Numbered from the stretch's first letter, positions 1-7,200 are shown. The stretch: 8,371 nt of DNA from Bacteriovoracaceae bacterium (GCA_023151145.1 JAKLJM010000084.1:1-8371), one strand, 5' to 3'. Translations and numbers: made by a program. The notes: generated from the letters alone by a model not told the origin.

Positions 1-1
1 C

Positions 2-46
2 TCTCAAAAATTAGGTCAAGGCATGTGTAATTATTACAAAGGGTGA
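2..46 (+). other. Possible 3' tail of an upstream gene
   Basis: One plus-strand frame is open from the window edge to a TGA at 44-46 and would encode 14 residues ending GMCNYYKG. This is too short to assign to any family. Nothing in the following 200 bases looks coding, so this is a plausible end of a gene that lies mostly to the left of the window. It could equally be chance, since 14 open codons prove little. A second tiny frame (GTG at 43 to TGA at 105, 20 codons) follows directly and has no ribosome binding site. Confidence 0.2.
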
Positions 47-132
47 TTTTTAAAGTTGCTTTGAGATTTGTTGAACAATTAGCTGTAAAAACTGGATTTA
101 CTTGAGTAGTTCAATAATGAAAAAAACTAAAC

Positions 133-150
133 TATTTCATTCCTGAAATA
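133..150. repeat. Short inverted repeat upstream of tldD
   Basis: The arms TATTTCA and TGAAATA are perfect 7-bp complements around a TTCC loop. The element is AT-rich and has no following T-run, so it is a poor terminator. It lies about 50-70 bases upstream of the candidate tldD promoter, where a dimeric regulator could bind. No regulator family is recognised from the motif. Confidence 0.35.
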
Positions 151-169
151 CATTACTCGGTTTTAAGAA

Positions 170-185
170 AAAATGTGGCCATTTT
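170..185. repeat. Second short inverted repeat upstream of tldD
   Basis: The arms AAAATG and CATTTT are perfect 6-bp complements around a TGGC loop. It is the second small hairpin in this spacer and ends 15 bases before the candidate -35 box. It could be an operator half-site pair or simply the chance pairing expected in AT-rich DNA. Confidence 0.25.
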
Positions 186-200
186 ACATATTCTTTTCAG

Positions 201-228
201 TGGTCAGGCAAAGGAGTTTTGATAGAAT
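201..228 (+). promoter_or_regulatory. Candidate sigma-70 promoter for the tldD-tldE operon
   Basis: A -35-like TGGTCA (201-206, 4 of 6 matches to TTGACA) is separated by 16 bases from a -10-like TAGAAT (223-228, 5 of 6 matches to TATAAT). Transcription would begin near base 235, leaving a leader of about 20 bases that still contains the ribosome binding site at 244-250. The position is right and the -10 is good, but the -35 is weak. Confidence 0.4.
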
Positions 229-243
229 AATGGTGGTTTATAA

Positions 244-250
244 AAGGAGA
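244..250 (+). promoter_or_regulatory. Ribosome binding site of tldD
   Basis: AAGGAGA lies five bases before the ATG at 256. It is a strong Shine-Dalgarno match and fixes this start. Confidence 0.85.
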
Positions 251-255
251 TTTAT

Positions 256-1638
256 ATGGCTCAAGTGATGTCAGGTTGGATGACGAAAGTGACAAGTTTA
301 GATTTAAAAATGTTTCGCTGTACGTTTTGTGATCTTCGAGTGGAAGAAACCCATAAAAGTAATATTTTTATTCAAAATGGTGAGTTGGTTTCGGCCAACG
401 ATCGACCAAGCTTAGGGTTTTTTATTAGAGTGTTTAATCGTGGAAAATGGTATTATCAATCAGCTACAGATTTTGATAAAATTCCACAGTATATTTACGA
501 CCTCATTAAACTTTCTGAAACAATGCCTGTTGAAGAAAATCAATACGTACCACCGAAAGATCAAGGTAATCATTTCTTATTAAAATATGATCAAGTTGCC
601 GTGAAGAATATTTCACTGGATAAAAAATTAGCACTGGTAAAATCCTATCTTCCTTTGGTTGATAAGATTGAGTTTCTGAAAGAATCTCGTCTTCGTTATG
701 CTGATATGTACATGCTTAAGTATTACAAAAATTCAGCAGGTACGAGTTTTGCCTATGATTTTAATCAAGCCGGTTTTGCCTTTGGTGGAACTTTGAAAAA
801 AGGGGATTCTCTTTTTACCGATGGTCATAATGAATACTCGGCGAATTTTACTTCGCTTCATAATTTAGATGAAAAAATCCTCAAACATTTTCAAGAAGCT
901 AAAGAATTTCTCGATGCTAAAACAGTTTCTCCAGGAAAATACAGAGTGGTTTTATCTCCTGAAATGGTTGGGGTTTTCACCCATGAATCATTTGGCCATA
1001 AATCAGAAGCAGATTTTATGCTAGGTGATCCAGAAGCGACCAAAGAATGGCAAATGGGCAAAAAAGTCGGCGCATCTATTCTTTCCATCGTGGATTCTGG
1101 AGCGCATTTAAATACTTCGGGTTATTGTCCAATCGATGATGAGGGGACTCCAGCAAAGAAAAATTATCTCATTAAAAATGGAATTTTAAGTGGAAGACTA
1201 CATACGACGATCACTGCTCAAGCTCTCGGTGAAGAAGCAACAGGAAATTGCCGTGCGATGAATTTTGAATTTGAACCTATTGTTCGTATGACTTCAACTT
1301 ATATTGAACCAGGAAGTGATTCGCTAGAAGATGTTTTTAGAAAAGCCGGTGATGGAGCACTTTACTTTGATGGAGTAAAGCATGGAACTGGTGGGAGTAC
1401 ATTCACCATTGCACCAACGAGAGCCTATCTTATTAAAGATGGAAAACTTCATGAGCCAGTGAGAGTGTCTGTTATTTCAGGGTCAGTTTTTGAAACGCTC
1501 AATAATATTGAAGCGATCTCAAATGATTTTGATTTAAAGAGCTCTGCCTTCGGTGGCTGTGGAAAAATGGAACAATTTCCATTACCCGTAGCAGATGGTG
1601 GTCCTTCGATATTAGTAAATGGAATGCAAGTTAGTTAA
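256..1638 (+). CDS. tldD: TldD-type metalloprotease subunit
   Basis: This is the catalytic subunit of a TldD/TldE (PmbA) heteromeric zinc peptidase, a cytoplasmic enzyme that degrades small unfolded peptides and in some bacteria matures ribosomally made peptides. At 460 residues it is near the usual family length (about 480). The N-terminal domain carries the family-like DLRVEET (26-32) and the strand GFFIRVFNRGKW (54-65). The active site is HESFGH at 243-248, followed by KSEAD: His243 and His248 of the HExxxH motif are the expected metal ligands and Glu244 the general base. Cys435 in the C-terminal GGCGK matches the cysteine that completes the metal site in this family, and GTGG at 377-380 is also typical. 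From memory, HESFGHKSEAD resembles non-enterobacterial TldDs more than E. coli HEAVGHGLEGD. The start has a strong ribosome binding site. The gene is followed after 14 bases by its TldE-type partner. The physiological substrate is unknown; it may be one of several paralogues in its genome. Confidence 0.88.
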   Translation: MAQVMSGWMTKVTSLDLKMFRCTFCDLRVEETHKSNIFIQNGELVSANDRPSLGFFIRVFNRGKWYYQSATDFDKIPQYIYDLIKLSETMPVEENQYVPPKDQGNHFLLKYDQVAVKNISLDKKLALVKSYLPLVDKIEFLKESRLRYADMYMLKYYKNSAGTSFAYDFNQAGFAFGGTLKKGDSLFTDGHNEYSANFTSLHNLDEKILKHFQEAKEFLDAKTVSPGKYRVVLSPEMVGVFTHESFGHKSEADFMLGDPEATKEWQMGKKVGASILSIVDSGAHLNTSGYCPIDDEGTPAKKNYLIKNGILSGRLHTTITAQALGEEATGNCRAMNFEFEPIVRMTSTYIEPGSDSLEDVFRKAGDGALYFDGVKHGTGGSTFTIAPTRAYLIKDGKLHEPVRVSVISGSVFETLNNIEAISNDFDLKSSAFGGCGKMEQFPLPVADGGPSILVNGMQVS

Positions 1639-1640
1639 AA

Positions 1641-1647
1641 AAAGGAA
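1641..1647 (+). promoter_or_regulatory. Ribosome binding site of the tldE/pmbA-like gene
   Basis: AAAGGAA lies five bases before the ATG at 1653 and inside the 14-base gap after the tldD stop. This supports independent translation initiation on a shared transcript. Confidence 0.7.
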
Positions 1648-1652
1648 TTTTT

Positions 1653-2897
1653 ATGCAAAATAAATTTGATGTACTTATTAATCGTGATGACTCACTGGCC
1701 ATAGAAACTATTGCTGGAAAAATTACATCGCTTCGAAATGTATCAGTAGAAAAAAAAGGGGCGCGTATTTTTAAAGCTGGAAAGATTTATTCTTCTTCAG
1801 TGGTCGGTCAAACAGGTGTTGAACAGTTGTTAAAAAGCACTGATGAAAACGCCGTTGTTGGATTAGATTATAGTTATCAACTTCCAAAAAATGCCAAGTA
1901 TGAATACCGAAGCCCTGAATACAAAGAATTAGATAAAGCGAAATTCGTCAACGAAGTTAATGAATTTGAAAAAGAATTAGCACCTCTTAGCGACAAATTT
2001 GTTTTCACTGGTAAACATAAAATTGAAAATTGGGAACAGCATTTAACTTCTTCTGATGGTGTGGATTCTAAAGTCCAGTTGCATATTAAAACAATGAGCT
2101 ATATCTACAAAAAGATTGGTTCACCAAATTTAATGGATGGCTTTTTTTATACAGCAGGTGAGAATTGCGATGTGAAAAAATCATTTGAAAAAATTAAACC
2201 TTATCTAGAAAAATTTGATCAAGAAGTCTCACTTCCAAATGGTGAGTATCCAATTTTAATTGCAGATCCTGAAAGTGGTTTTTACTCTAAACTTTTAGAA
2301 TCTTTTTATCCCCACAAATATTTTGAAGGCACGGCTCTTTATTCAGGAAAAATTGGGCAAAAACTTTTTCATCAAGATTTTACACTAGTTGATCATGCTT
2401 TTATTCCAGAATATGGAGTTGTGGCGGTTTGTGATCAAGAAGGAACGAAGCGATCTAACCCTGAGCACATACTGATTGAAAATGGTGTGATGAAAAATGT
2501 GATTGCCGATTTACGTTATGCTGAAAAATACAAAATTGCGCCTACAGGAAATGGTAAACGTTCTTTTGATGGAGCGGCTACGGTGGGATTTAACGCCGTT
2601 ACGATGAAGCCTGGTAAAAGAAATACTGAAACCATACTAAAGGGATTAGATAAATGTATCGTGGCTTTAATGGCTTTTGGTGGAGATTTTACTGATTCAG
2701 GTGATTTTTCGACTCCTGTACATTTAGGATTTTTAGTAGAGAAAGGTAAGATTGTTGGAAAAATCCCTCAAGTCACGTTAACAACTTCATTAAATAAAAT
2801 GTTCAATGAAAACTTTATCGAAATAGCGAGCGATGATTTTTTTGAATCTCATTATCATCCATCATTTTTTCAAAAAGTGAACATTCTCAACAATTAA
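1653..2897 (+). CDS. pmbA: TldE/PmbA-type partner subunit, non-catalytic
   Basis: This is the second member of the TldD/PmbA family and the likely heteromeric partner of the preceding gene. It has 414 residues, somewhat shorter than E. coli PmbA (about 450). It keeps the family fold signals: an early strand region with AGKITSLRNVSVEKKGARIF (21-40), the central PILIADPESG (200-209), and a C-terminal block with GGDFTDSGDFS (343-353), GFLVEKGKIVG (359-369) and TTSLNKMF (377-384). It has no HExxxH motif; the equivalent helix reads SKLLESFYPH (212-221). This is the expected TldE state, in which the subunit shapes the chamber while TldD supplies the metal site. The gene is co-directional and 14 bases after tldD, and a strong hairpin follows 11 bases after its TAA, so the operon probably ends here. 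Family assignment is firm; the exact substrate cannot be read from sequence. Confidence 0.85.
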   Translation: MQNKFDVLINRDDSLAIETIAGKITSLRNVSVEKKGARIFKAGKIYSSSVVGQTGVEQLLKSTDENAVVGLDYSYQLPKNAKYEYRSPEYKELDKAKFVNEVNEFEKELAPLSDKFVFTGKHKIENWEQHLTSSDGVDSKVQLHIKTMSYIYKKIGSPNLMDGFFYTAGENCDVKKSFEKIKPYLEKFDQEVSLPNGEYPILIADPESGFYSKLLESFYPHKYFEGTALYSGKIGQKLFHQDFTLVDHAFIPEYGVVAVCDQEGTKRSNPEHILIENGVMKNVIADLRYAEKYKIAPTGNGKRSFDGAATVGFNAVTMKPGKRNTETILKGLDKCIVALMAFGGDFTDSGDFSTPVHLGFLVEKGKIVGKIPQVTLTTSLNKMFNENFIEIASDDFFESHYHPSFFQKVNILNN

Positions 2898-2908
2898 CTA
2901 CGCATCGC

Positions 2909-2952
2909 AAAGGTTCCAGGAACCCTATTCCTAGGGTTCCTGGAACCTTTTT
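2909..2952 (+). terminator. Intrinsic terminator with perfect 19-bp stem
   Basis: The arms at 2909-2927 and 2932-2950 are perfectly complementary over 19 bp around a TTCC loop. The plus-strand copy runs into TTTTT (2948-2952), a good intrinsic terminator for the tldD-tldE operon. Read on the minus strand it follows the macB stop but is followed only by TTTGCGA, so it would be a weaker terminator there. Each arm is itself a near-palindrome (GGTTCC-A-GGAACC and GGTTCC-T-GGAACC), which recalls REP-like elements rather than an ordinary terminator. Confidence 0.8.
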
Positions 2953-2957
2953 CGGGT

Positions 2958-4910
2958 TTATTCGTGGCGAAGAGCTACGATGGGGTGAAGTTGGGACGCT
3001 TTGTGCGCAGGATAGATTCCAAAAATAAGTCCGATCAGCACAGAGAAACCAAATGAGATAACGACAGATTGCGGGGAAACGGAAGTGCTCCATCCTAAGA
3101 TAAGTGAGAGGATACTTGTAGTAGACCAACCGATGACGATTCCTAAAAAACCACCGATAAAACTTACGAGAACGGATTCTGTTAAAAACTGTAAAAGGAT
3201 GTCATTGGTTTTAGCACCCACGGATTTTCTAAGTCCAATTTCACGAGTCCTTTCAGTGACAGATACTAGCATAATATTCATGATACCAATTCCACCTACA
3301 ACTAGTGAGATGGCAGCGATTGCGGCTAAGAGAGTTGAAATGGTTTTACTACTTTCTGAAATGGCGCTTTGAAGCTCGGCCATATTAAAAATACGAAACG
3401 CATCTTCACTTTGTGAAAGAGGGACTTTATATCTTTTATTCATCACCTGAATAATTTTTTCTTCAGTTGAAGATAGTTGCTCTTTATTTTTCACTTGAAT
3501 ATCTAGGGATTCAACATAGTCCTTGCCAAACAATCGATACATTCCAGTTTGCACAGGAATAATGATTCGATCATCCATGTCTTGTGGTCCAGAAGTTCCT
3601 TTGACCGGAAGAAGGCCAATGACTGTGAAATTAACTCGATTAATTTTAATAAATTGACCAATAGGATTTTGATCAGCAAATAACTCTTTGGCTACTCTTC
3701 TTCCAAGAACTGCAACTAATGAGCGCTTTTGTCCTTCAGCTTCCGTGAAGAAGCGGCCAAAGTCTGGGGAGACGGAACGCATTTTTTCATAGCTTGGTGA
3801 CACCGCTGCAATGGAGGTGTTCCAGTTTTTGTTTTGAAAGGTGACTTGTCCTCGACTAGATGAGCTGGCCGAGATGTCTTGAATTTCTGGAATAGATTTT
3901 TTTAGTATATCGATATCGTCAATTGAGAGTCGAATTCGTGATCCAGACTCTTGCATGACACCACCAACTCTTACATTTCCCGTTCTTAAGACTAAGAGAT
4001 TTGATCCCATGGAAGAGAGTTGCTCTTCAATTGATTTTTGAGCTCCAGATCCTAGAGCTAGCATCGCTACAACGGCAGCGACTCCAATGAGAATACCTAG
4101 CATAGAGAGGAGAGATCTTACTTTGTTCGCTATCAAAGTTCGATAACCTTGAATAAAGTGTTCAATGATTTCTTTAGGGTGAAGAGCTGTGTTAGCGAGA
4201 GGATGACCAGAAGCTTTTAAAGGTAGTGATTGTTGAATCGGCTTAAAACGTTCATCGGATTGAATGACCCCATCTCGCAATTTAATAAGCCTATTTGCTT
4301 CGCGAGCAATATCATCTTCATGAGTGACGATTATAATTGTAATTCCCTGATTGTTTAGTTCACGAAGGATTTGCATGATTTCATGGGATGTCTTGGTGTC
4401 GAGATTTCCCGTTGGTTCATCTGCAAAAATAATCTTAGGGTTATTGATCAAGGATCTGGCAATGGCAATTCGCTGTTGTTGTCCACCTGATAATTCATTT
4501 GTTTTATGATGAATTCTTTCTTTAAGCCCTACTTGCTCAAGTAAGCTTTCAGCTTTGGTAAAATTATATTTACCTTCAGTGTAAATTAATGGCAGTGAAA
4601 CATTTTGCCAAGCTTCGATTCTGGGTAAAAGATTGAATTGTTGAAAAATAAAACCAATCTCATTTCTTCTCAGTATTGCTAATTGATCTTCATTAAGTTT
4701 AGCAACTTCTTCATTGTTTAATTGATAAGAGCCACTTGTGGGAACGTCTAATAAGCCTAAGATATTCATCAAGGTAGATTTCCCGGAGCCCGACGGACCC
4801 ATGATGGCCACGTAGTCACCGGGTTCTATAGATAAACTGATTCCTTTAAGAATCTGAATCTCGTTATCTCCCATGGTAAATGACTTTGTAATATTTTTTA
4901 TTTTAATCAT
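2958..4910 (-). CDS. macB: MacB-type ABC transporter, ATPase fused to permease
   Basis: This is the inner-membrane ATPase of a MacAB-TolC-type tripartite pump, which uses ATP to drive substrates (macrolides, peptides, lipid-like molecules in known relatives) from the periplasm out through TolC. Its 650 residues match the usual MacB length. The ATPase domain has Walker A GPSGSGKST (38-46), the Q-loop FIFQQF (88-92 region), signature LSGGQQQR (140-147), Walker B IIFADEP (160-166) with the DEPTGNLD block, and switch His197. A linker (about 221-255) leads to the first membrane helix (about 267-289), a large periplasmic domain (about 290-523) and three more helices (about 525-551, 570-600, 612-634) with the FtsX-family stretch ERTREIGLRKSVGAK (553-567). 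It starts 17 bases after the macA stop. No Shine-Dalgarno sequence is visible upstream of its ATG, so translation may depend on readthrough from macA. Substrate unknown. Confidence 0.92.
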   Translation of the reverse strand: MIKIKNITKSFTMGDNEIQILKGISLSIEPGDYVAIMGPSGSGKSTLMNILGLLDVPTSGSYQLNNEEVAKLNEDQLAILRRNEIGFIFQQFNLLPRIEAWQNVSLPLIYTEGKYNFTKAESLLEQVGLKERIHHKTNELSGGQQQRIAIARSLINNPKIIFADEPTGNLDTKTSHEIMQILRELNNQGITIIIVTHEDDIAREANRLIKLRDGVIQSDERFKPIQQSLPLKASGHPLANTALHPKEIIEHFIQGYRTLIANKVRSLLSMLGILIGVAAVVAMLALGSGAQKSIEEQLSSMGSNLLVLRTGNVRVGGVMQESGSRIRLSIDDIDILKKSIPEIQDISASSSSRGQVTFQNKNWNTSIAAVSPSYEKMRSVSPDFGRFFTEAEGQKRSLVAVLGRRVAKELFADQNPIGQFIKINRVNFTVIGLLPVKGTSGPQDMDDRIIIPVQTGMYRLFGKDYVESLDIQVKNKEQLSSTEEKIIQVMNKRYKVPLSQSEDAFRIFNMAELQSAISESSKTISTLLAAIAAISLVVGGIGIMNIMLVSVTERTREIGLRKSVGAKTNDILLQFLTESVLVSFIGGFLGIVIGWSTTSILSLILGWSTSVSPQSVVISFGFSVLIGLIFGIYPAHKASQLHPIVALRHE

Positions 4911-4927
4911 ATTTAAATCGTGAATTA

Positions 4928-5872
4928 TTATCTTTTACGTTGATTTGGCATTTTGGGACCAAACGGATTTGAAGAATTCGATTTCTCGTCTCCTAAATTG
5001 TAATTTTGTAAAAGAATGGTATCTCCTTCATTTAAACCTTTTATGATTTCGATTTTTCTTCCATCAGAAATACCTATTTCAACATTTGTATTTATTGGTC
5101 CTTGTGCCGAATTTGTGAGCACAGTGTTTTGTTCATTTTTAATTTTTAAGGCTTCAGCGGGAATCGTCAGTACATTTTCTTTTGATTCGACGATGAAGGT
5201 TACATTCGCGGTCATTCCACTGCGCATGAACTCTGGAGTGGTCTCTGGTCTCACATCTATGGCGTATGTTGTAACATTATTAGTTGTCGTAGCATCAAAG
5301 GCTAATTGATCAACTGTTGCTTCAATAGGGGCAGTGGGATAAGCATCTAAAATAATCTTAGCTTTTGATTTTAATTTAATTTGAGCAATATCTGTTTCAT
5401 CAACTTGAGCCTTTACAGTTAGGTGATCTGACATGGTAAAAATGGCATCAGCATTTGTAAATGTTTGCCCGGGCTCTACGTTTTTTAAAATAATAGTTCC
5501 TGAAATGGGAGCGAGAACAGGAGTCGGGAGATAGAGCTCAGACCACTTTTTATACTCTTCTTCGCCTTTTGCTCTAGCCGCATCTAACATCGCAGCTCTT
5601 TCCGTTGAGCTCATCCAGGCAAGGATTTGACCTTTTTTAACTCGTGATCCTTCATTGATTAAAATAGAGTCGATTCTTCCTGCTACTGGAGCTTTAATTT
5701 CTAATCTGTTTTTAGGCTGTACAGTACCAGTGGCGAGAATAGAGATGATAATATTTTCTCTTTGAATTTTATATTCAGTGTAGCTTTCTTGTTTGTCATT
5801 CTTTCGGCTCCATAAAAAATATCCCAAAGTAATGACTACGATAATGCAGATGATGAAAATAATTTTTTTCAC
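4928..5872 (-). CDS. macA: MacA-type periplasmic adaptor with a short hairpin
   Basis: This is the membrane-fusion (HlyD-family) adaptor that bridges MacB and the outer-membrane channel. I place the start at the GTG at 5872, giving 314 residues, because GGAG lies seven bases upstream and GTG overlaps the tolC stop as GTGA. The longer reading from a TTG at 5905 has no ribosome binding site. An N-terminal membrane anchor (about 3-21) follows directly. The two lipoyl halves are APVAGRIDSILINEG (61-75) and APISGTIILKNVEPGQTF (121-138), then a beta-barrel (about 140-230) and a membrane-proximal domain (about 230-292). Between the lipoyl halves only about 30 residues (86-117, with STERAAMLDAARAKG) stand in for the long coiled-coil hairpin of E. 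coli MacA (371 residues). The C-terminal tail is short and basic, ending NQRKR. Family is firm; how it reaches TolC is an open point. Confidence 0.88.
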   Translation of the reverse strand: MKKIIFIICIIVVITLGYFLWSRKNDKQESYTEYKIQRENIIISILATGTVQPKNRLEIKAPVAGRIDSILINEGSRVKKGQILAWMSSTERAAMLDAARAKGEEEYKKWSELYLPTPVLAPISGTIILKNVEPGQTFTNADAIFTMSDHLTVKAQVDETDIAQIKLKSKAKIILDAYPTAPIEATVDQLAFDATTTNNVTTYAIDVRPETTPEFMRSGMTANVTFIVESKENVLTIPAEALKIKNEQNTVLTNSAQGPINTNVEIGISDGRKIEIIKGLNEGDTILLQNYNLGDEKSNSSNPFGPKMPNQRKR

Positions 5873-7134
5873 TTTATAGCTCCAGTTCCTATGCTTTTTT
5901 CCCAAGTGGCATGTGCAATTTTGAGAGTTCTTTTTTTAATTAAATAATCTTTTTGTCGATTAATTAATTCATTTTCAATGGTGTCCCAATCATCAAATTG
6001 CATCAATCCGTTATTATATTTACTACGAGCGATTTCGGCACGAGTTTTAGAAGCATCTAAAAAAGATTGGCTAGCTTTTACTGCTAGGTGAGACTCGATC
6101 AAGGTCGAGTGATTTTCTTTTAATGTTTTTATTAAATCCAAAAAATTATTTTGTAATGATTTTTCAGCTGTTTTTTGTGCGTAGAGAGCACTTGTTGAAG
6201 CATAATAATCTGAACCACCGTTAAATAGTGACCATGTTAGGCTTGTGCCTACTTGATAACGTTTTTGATCGTCTGATAAAAAATCATTTCCAGAATAAGC
6301 TACGCTGGCTTTTATATCCCATGTCGGTAACATATTCGATCTTATAGAGGTAAGCTGTTGTTCCTTTTGGTTTAAGGTCGCTTGATATTTTTTCGTGCTA
6401 GGATTTTCATTGATAAGATTTTGAAAATCGGGTGTAGCATTTTGAGGGGATGGAACATCTGGTTCATTGCTAATACTAATTTCCTCATTGTTCTCTAAAC
6501 CAAAGAGCTTTTGTAGATGAGTAATACTGTTGTTGAATAAGTTATTAGCTGTTAAAAGATCTAATTCAGCTTGATCTAAGTATGCTTTAGATAATAGAAC
6601 TGAGCCTTTATTTTCACGTCCACTTTCGTAGCGCAATTCAACTAAGCTCAAATTATCTTTGCGTCTTTTTTTAATTTCTTCAAACAGAGAGATGGAGTTT
6701 TTAGCATAAAAATAATCGGCAACTGCGGTATGAAGTTGAAAACTAAGATCGGATTTTTTTTCTTGTAAATTTGCTTGTTCGATAAGAACGGCAGATTCTG
6801 TTATTTTAAATTGAGCACGATCTTTAAAACCATTAAAAATATTTTGAGATAAAGTTAAGGCATTAGTATAAGTTTCACCCTCTGAAGTTGTGGTGAGGGA
6901 TTTACTTCTGGTTTTATCAAAGGAAGTGCTAAAATCTAAATTGGGAAGAAAGTTACCTTGCGAGCTTTTTTGATCGGCCCGGCTTGCTTCAAGGTTATTT
7001 TGGCTAGACTGTAATTCTAAGTTTTGCTTTTCTAGAAGTAGAACCGCCTCATTAAAAGTCATTGTCACTTTAGCGTGTAGTAAAGAAGGAATTCCTAAGA
7101 GAACTATTAATGTTTTTAATCTTTGTGAAGTCAT
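5869..7134 (-). CDS. tolC: TolC-type outer-membrane efflux channel
   Basis: This is the outer-membrane factor of the tripartite pump, a trimeric barrel with a periplasmic alpha-helical tunnel. From the ATG at 7134 it has 421 residues, close to the usual OEP-family length. The first 21 residues form a signal peptide (basic SQRLK, hydrophobic TLIVLLGIPSLL, likely cleavage after LHA). The mature protein shows the two structural repeats of the OEP family: the first at about 28-213 and the second at about 233-413, each with long amphipathic helices. The motifs LSQNIFNGF and LTWSLFNGG occupy equivalent positions near residues 95-103 and 299-307, marking the beta-hairpin of each repeat. A TTG two codons upstream (7140) is a possible alternative start, but neither has a clear ribosome binding site. 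The stop overlaps the macA start by four bases. The gene order tolC-macA-macB suggests a dedicated channel rather than a shared one. Confidence 0.9.
   Translation of the reverse strand: MTSQRLKTLIVLLGIPSLLHAKVTMTFNEAVLLLEKQNLELQSSQNNLEASRADQKSSQGNFLPNLDFSTSFDKTRSKSLTTTSEGETYTNALTLSQNIFNGFKDRAQFKITESAVLIEQANLQEKKSDLSFQLHTAVADYFYAKNSISLFEEIKKRRKDNLSLVELRYESGRENKGSVLLSKAYLDQAELDLLTANNLFNNSITHLQKLFGLENNEEISISNEPDVPSPQNATPDFQNLINENPSTKKYQATLNQKEQQLTSIRSNMLPTWDIKASVAYSGNDFLSDDQKRYQVGTSLTWSLFNGGSDYYASTSALYAQKTAEKSLQNNFLDLIKTLKENHSTLIESHLAVKASQSFLDASKTRAEIARSKYNNGLMQFDDWDTIENELINRQKDYLIKKRTLKIAHATWEKSIGTGAIK
5880..5883 (-). promoter_or_regulatory. Ribosome binding site that decides the macA start
   Basis: On the minus strand GGAG is followed by seven bases (CTATAAA) and then GTG at 5872-5870. 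The site lies inside the last codons of tolC. It supports the GTG over a TTG at 5905, which has no purine-rich site upstream, and implies translational coupling with tolC. Confidence 0.65.
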
Positions 7135-7188
7135 ATTCAATAGTGATTGGTTGTGAGTTAATTCTCAAAAAATGGTTATCTCTATTGA

Positions 7189-7194
7189 ATAATA
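7189..7194 (-). promoter_or_regulatory. Candidate -10 box for the tolC-macA-macB operon
   Basis: On the minus strand TATTAT (5 of 6 matches to TATAAT) lies about 55 bases upstream of the tolC ATG, giving a leader of roughly 48 bases. No good -35 is found at the right distance; the position it would occupy (about 7212-7217) falls inside the tandem 11-bp repeats. The pump genes might instead be transcribed from the upstream LamG gene, since no terminator is visible in the gap. Confidence 0.25.
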
Positions 7195-7200
7195 TTTCAC

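Noticed and set aside
71..114. TTGAAC (71-76) and GTTCAA (109-114) as a terminator of an upstream gene
   Set aside because: The arms are only 6 bp, the loop is 32 bases and no T-run follows.
891..1088. Minus-strand open frame of 65 codons inside tldD
   Set aside because: It lies antisense to the HExxxH-coding part of tldD, has no family features, and the plus-strand gene explains the sequence.
2887..3129. Minus-strand open frame of 80 codons across the terminator
   Set aside because: It overlaps the 3' end of macB in another frame and runs through the 19-bp hairpin; the product is low-quality and has no ribosome binding site.
3085..3372. Plus-strand open frame of 95 codons inside macB
   Set aside because: It is antisense to the conserved FtsX-like membrane segments of macB and shows no domain of its own.
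5016..5309. Plus-strand open frame of 97 codons inside macA
   Set aside because: Its hydrophobic look is the antisense image of the beta-strands of MacA; there is no ribosome binding site.
7138..7140. TTG at 7140 as the tolC start
   Set aside because: An ATG lies two codons downstream and neither has a ribosome binding site, so the ATG at 7134 is preferred; the choice does not affect the signal peptide.
7140..7168. TTGAGA (7163-7168) and CACTAT (7140-7145) as a tolC promoter with 17-base spacing
   Set aside because: The -10 matches only 3 of 6 bases and transcription would start at or within the start codon.
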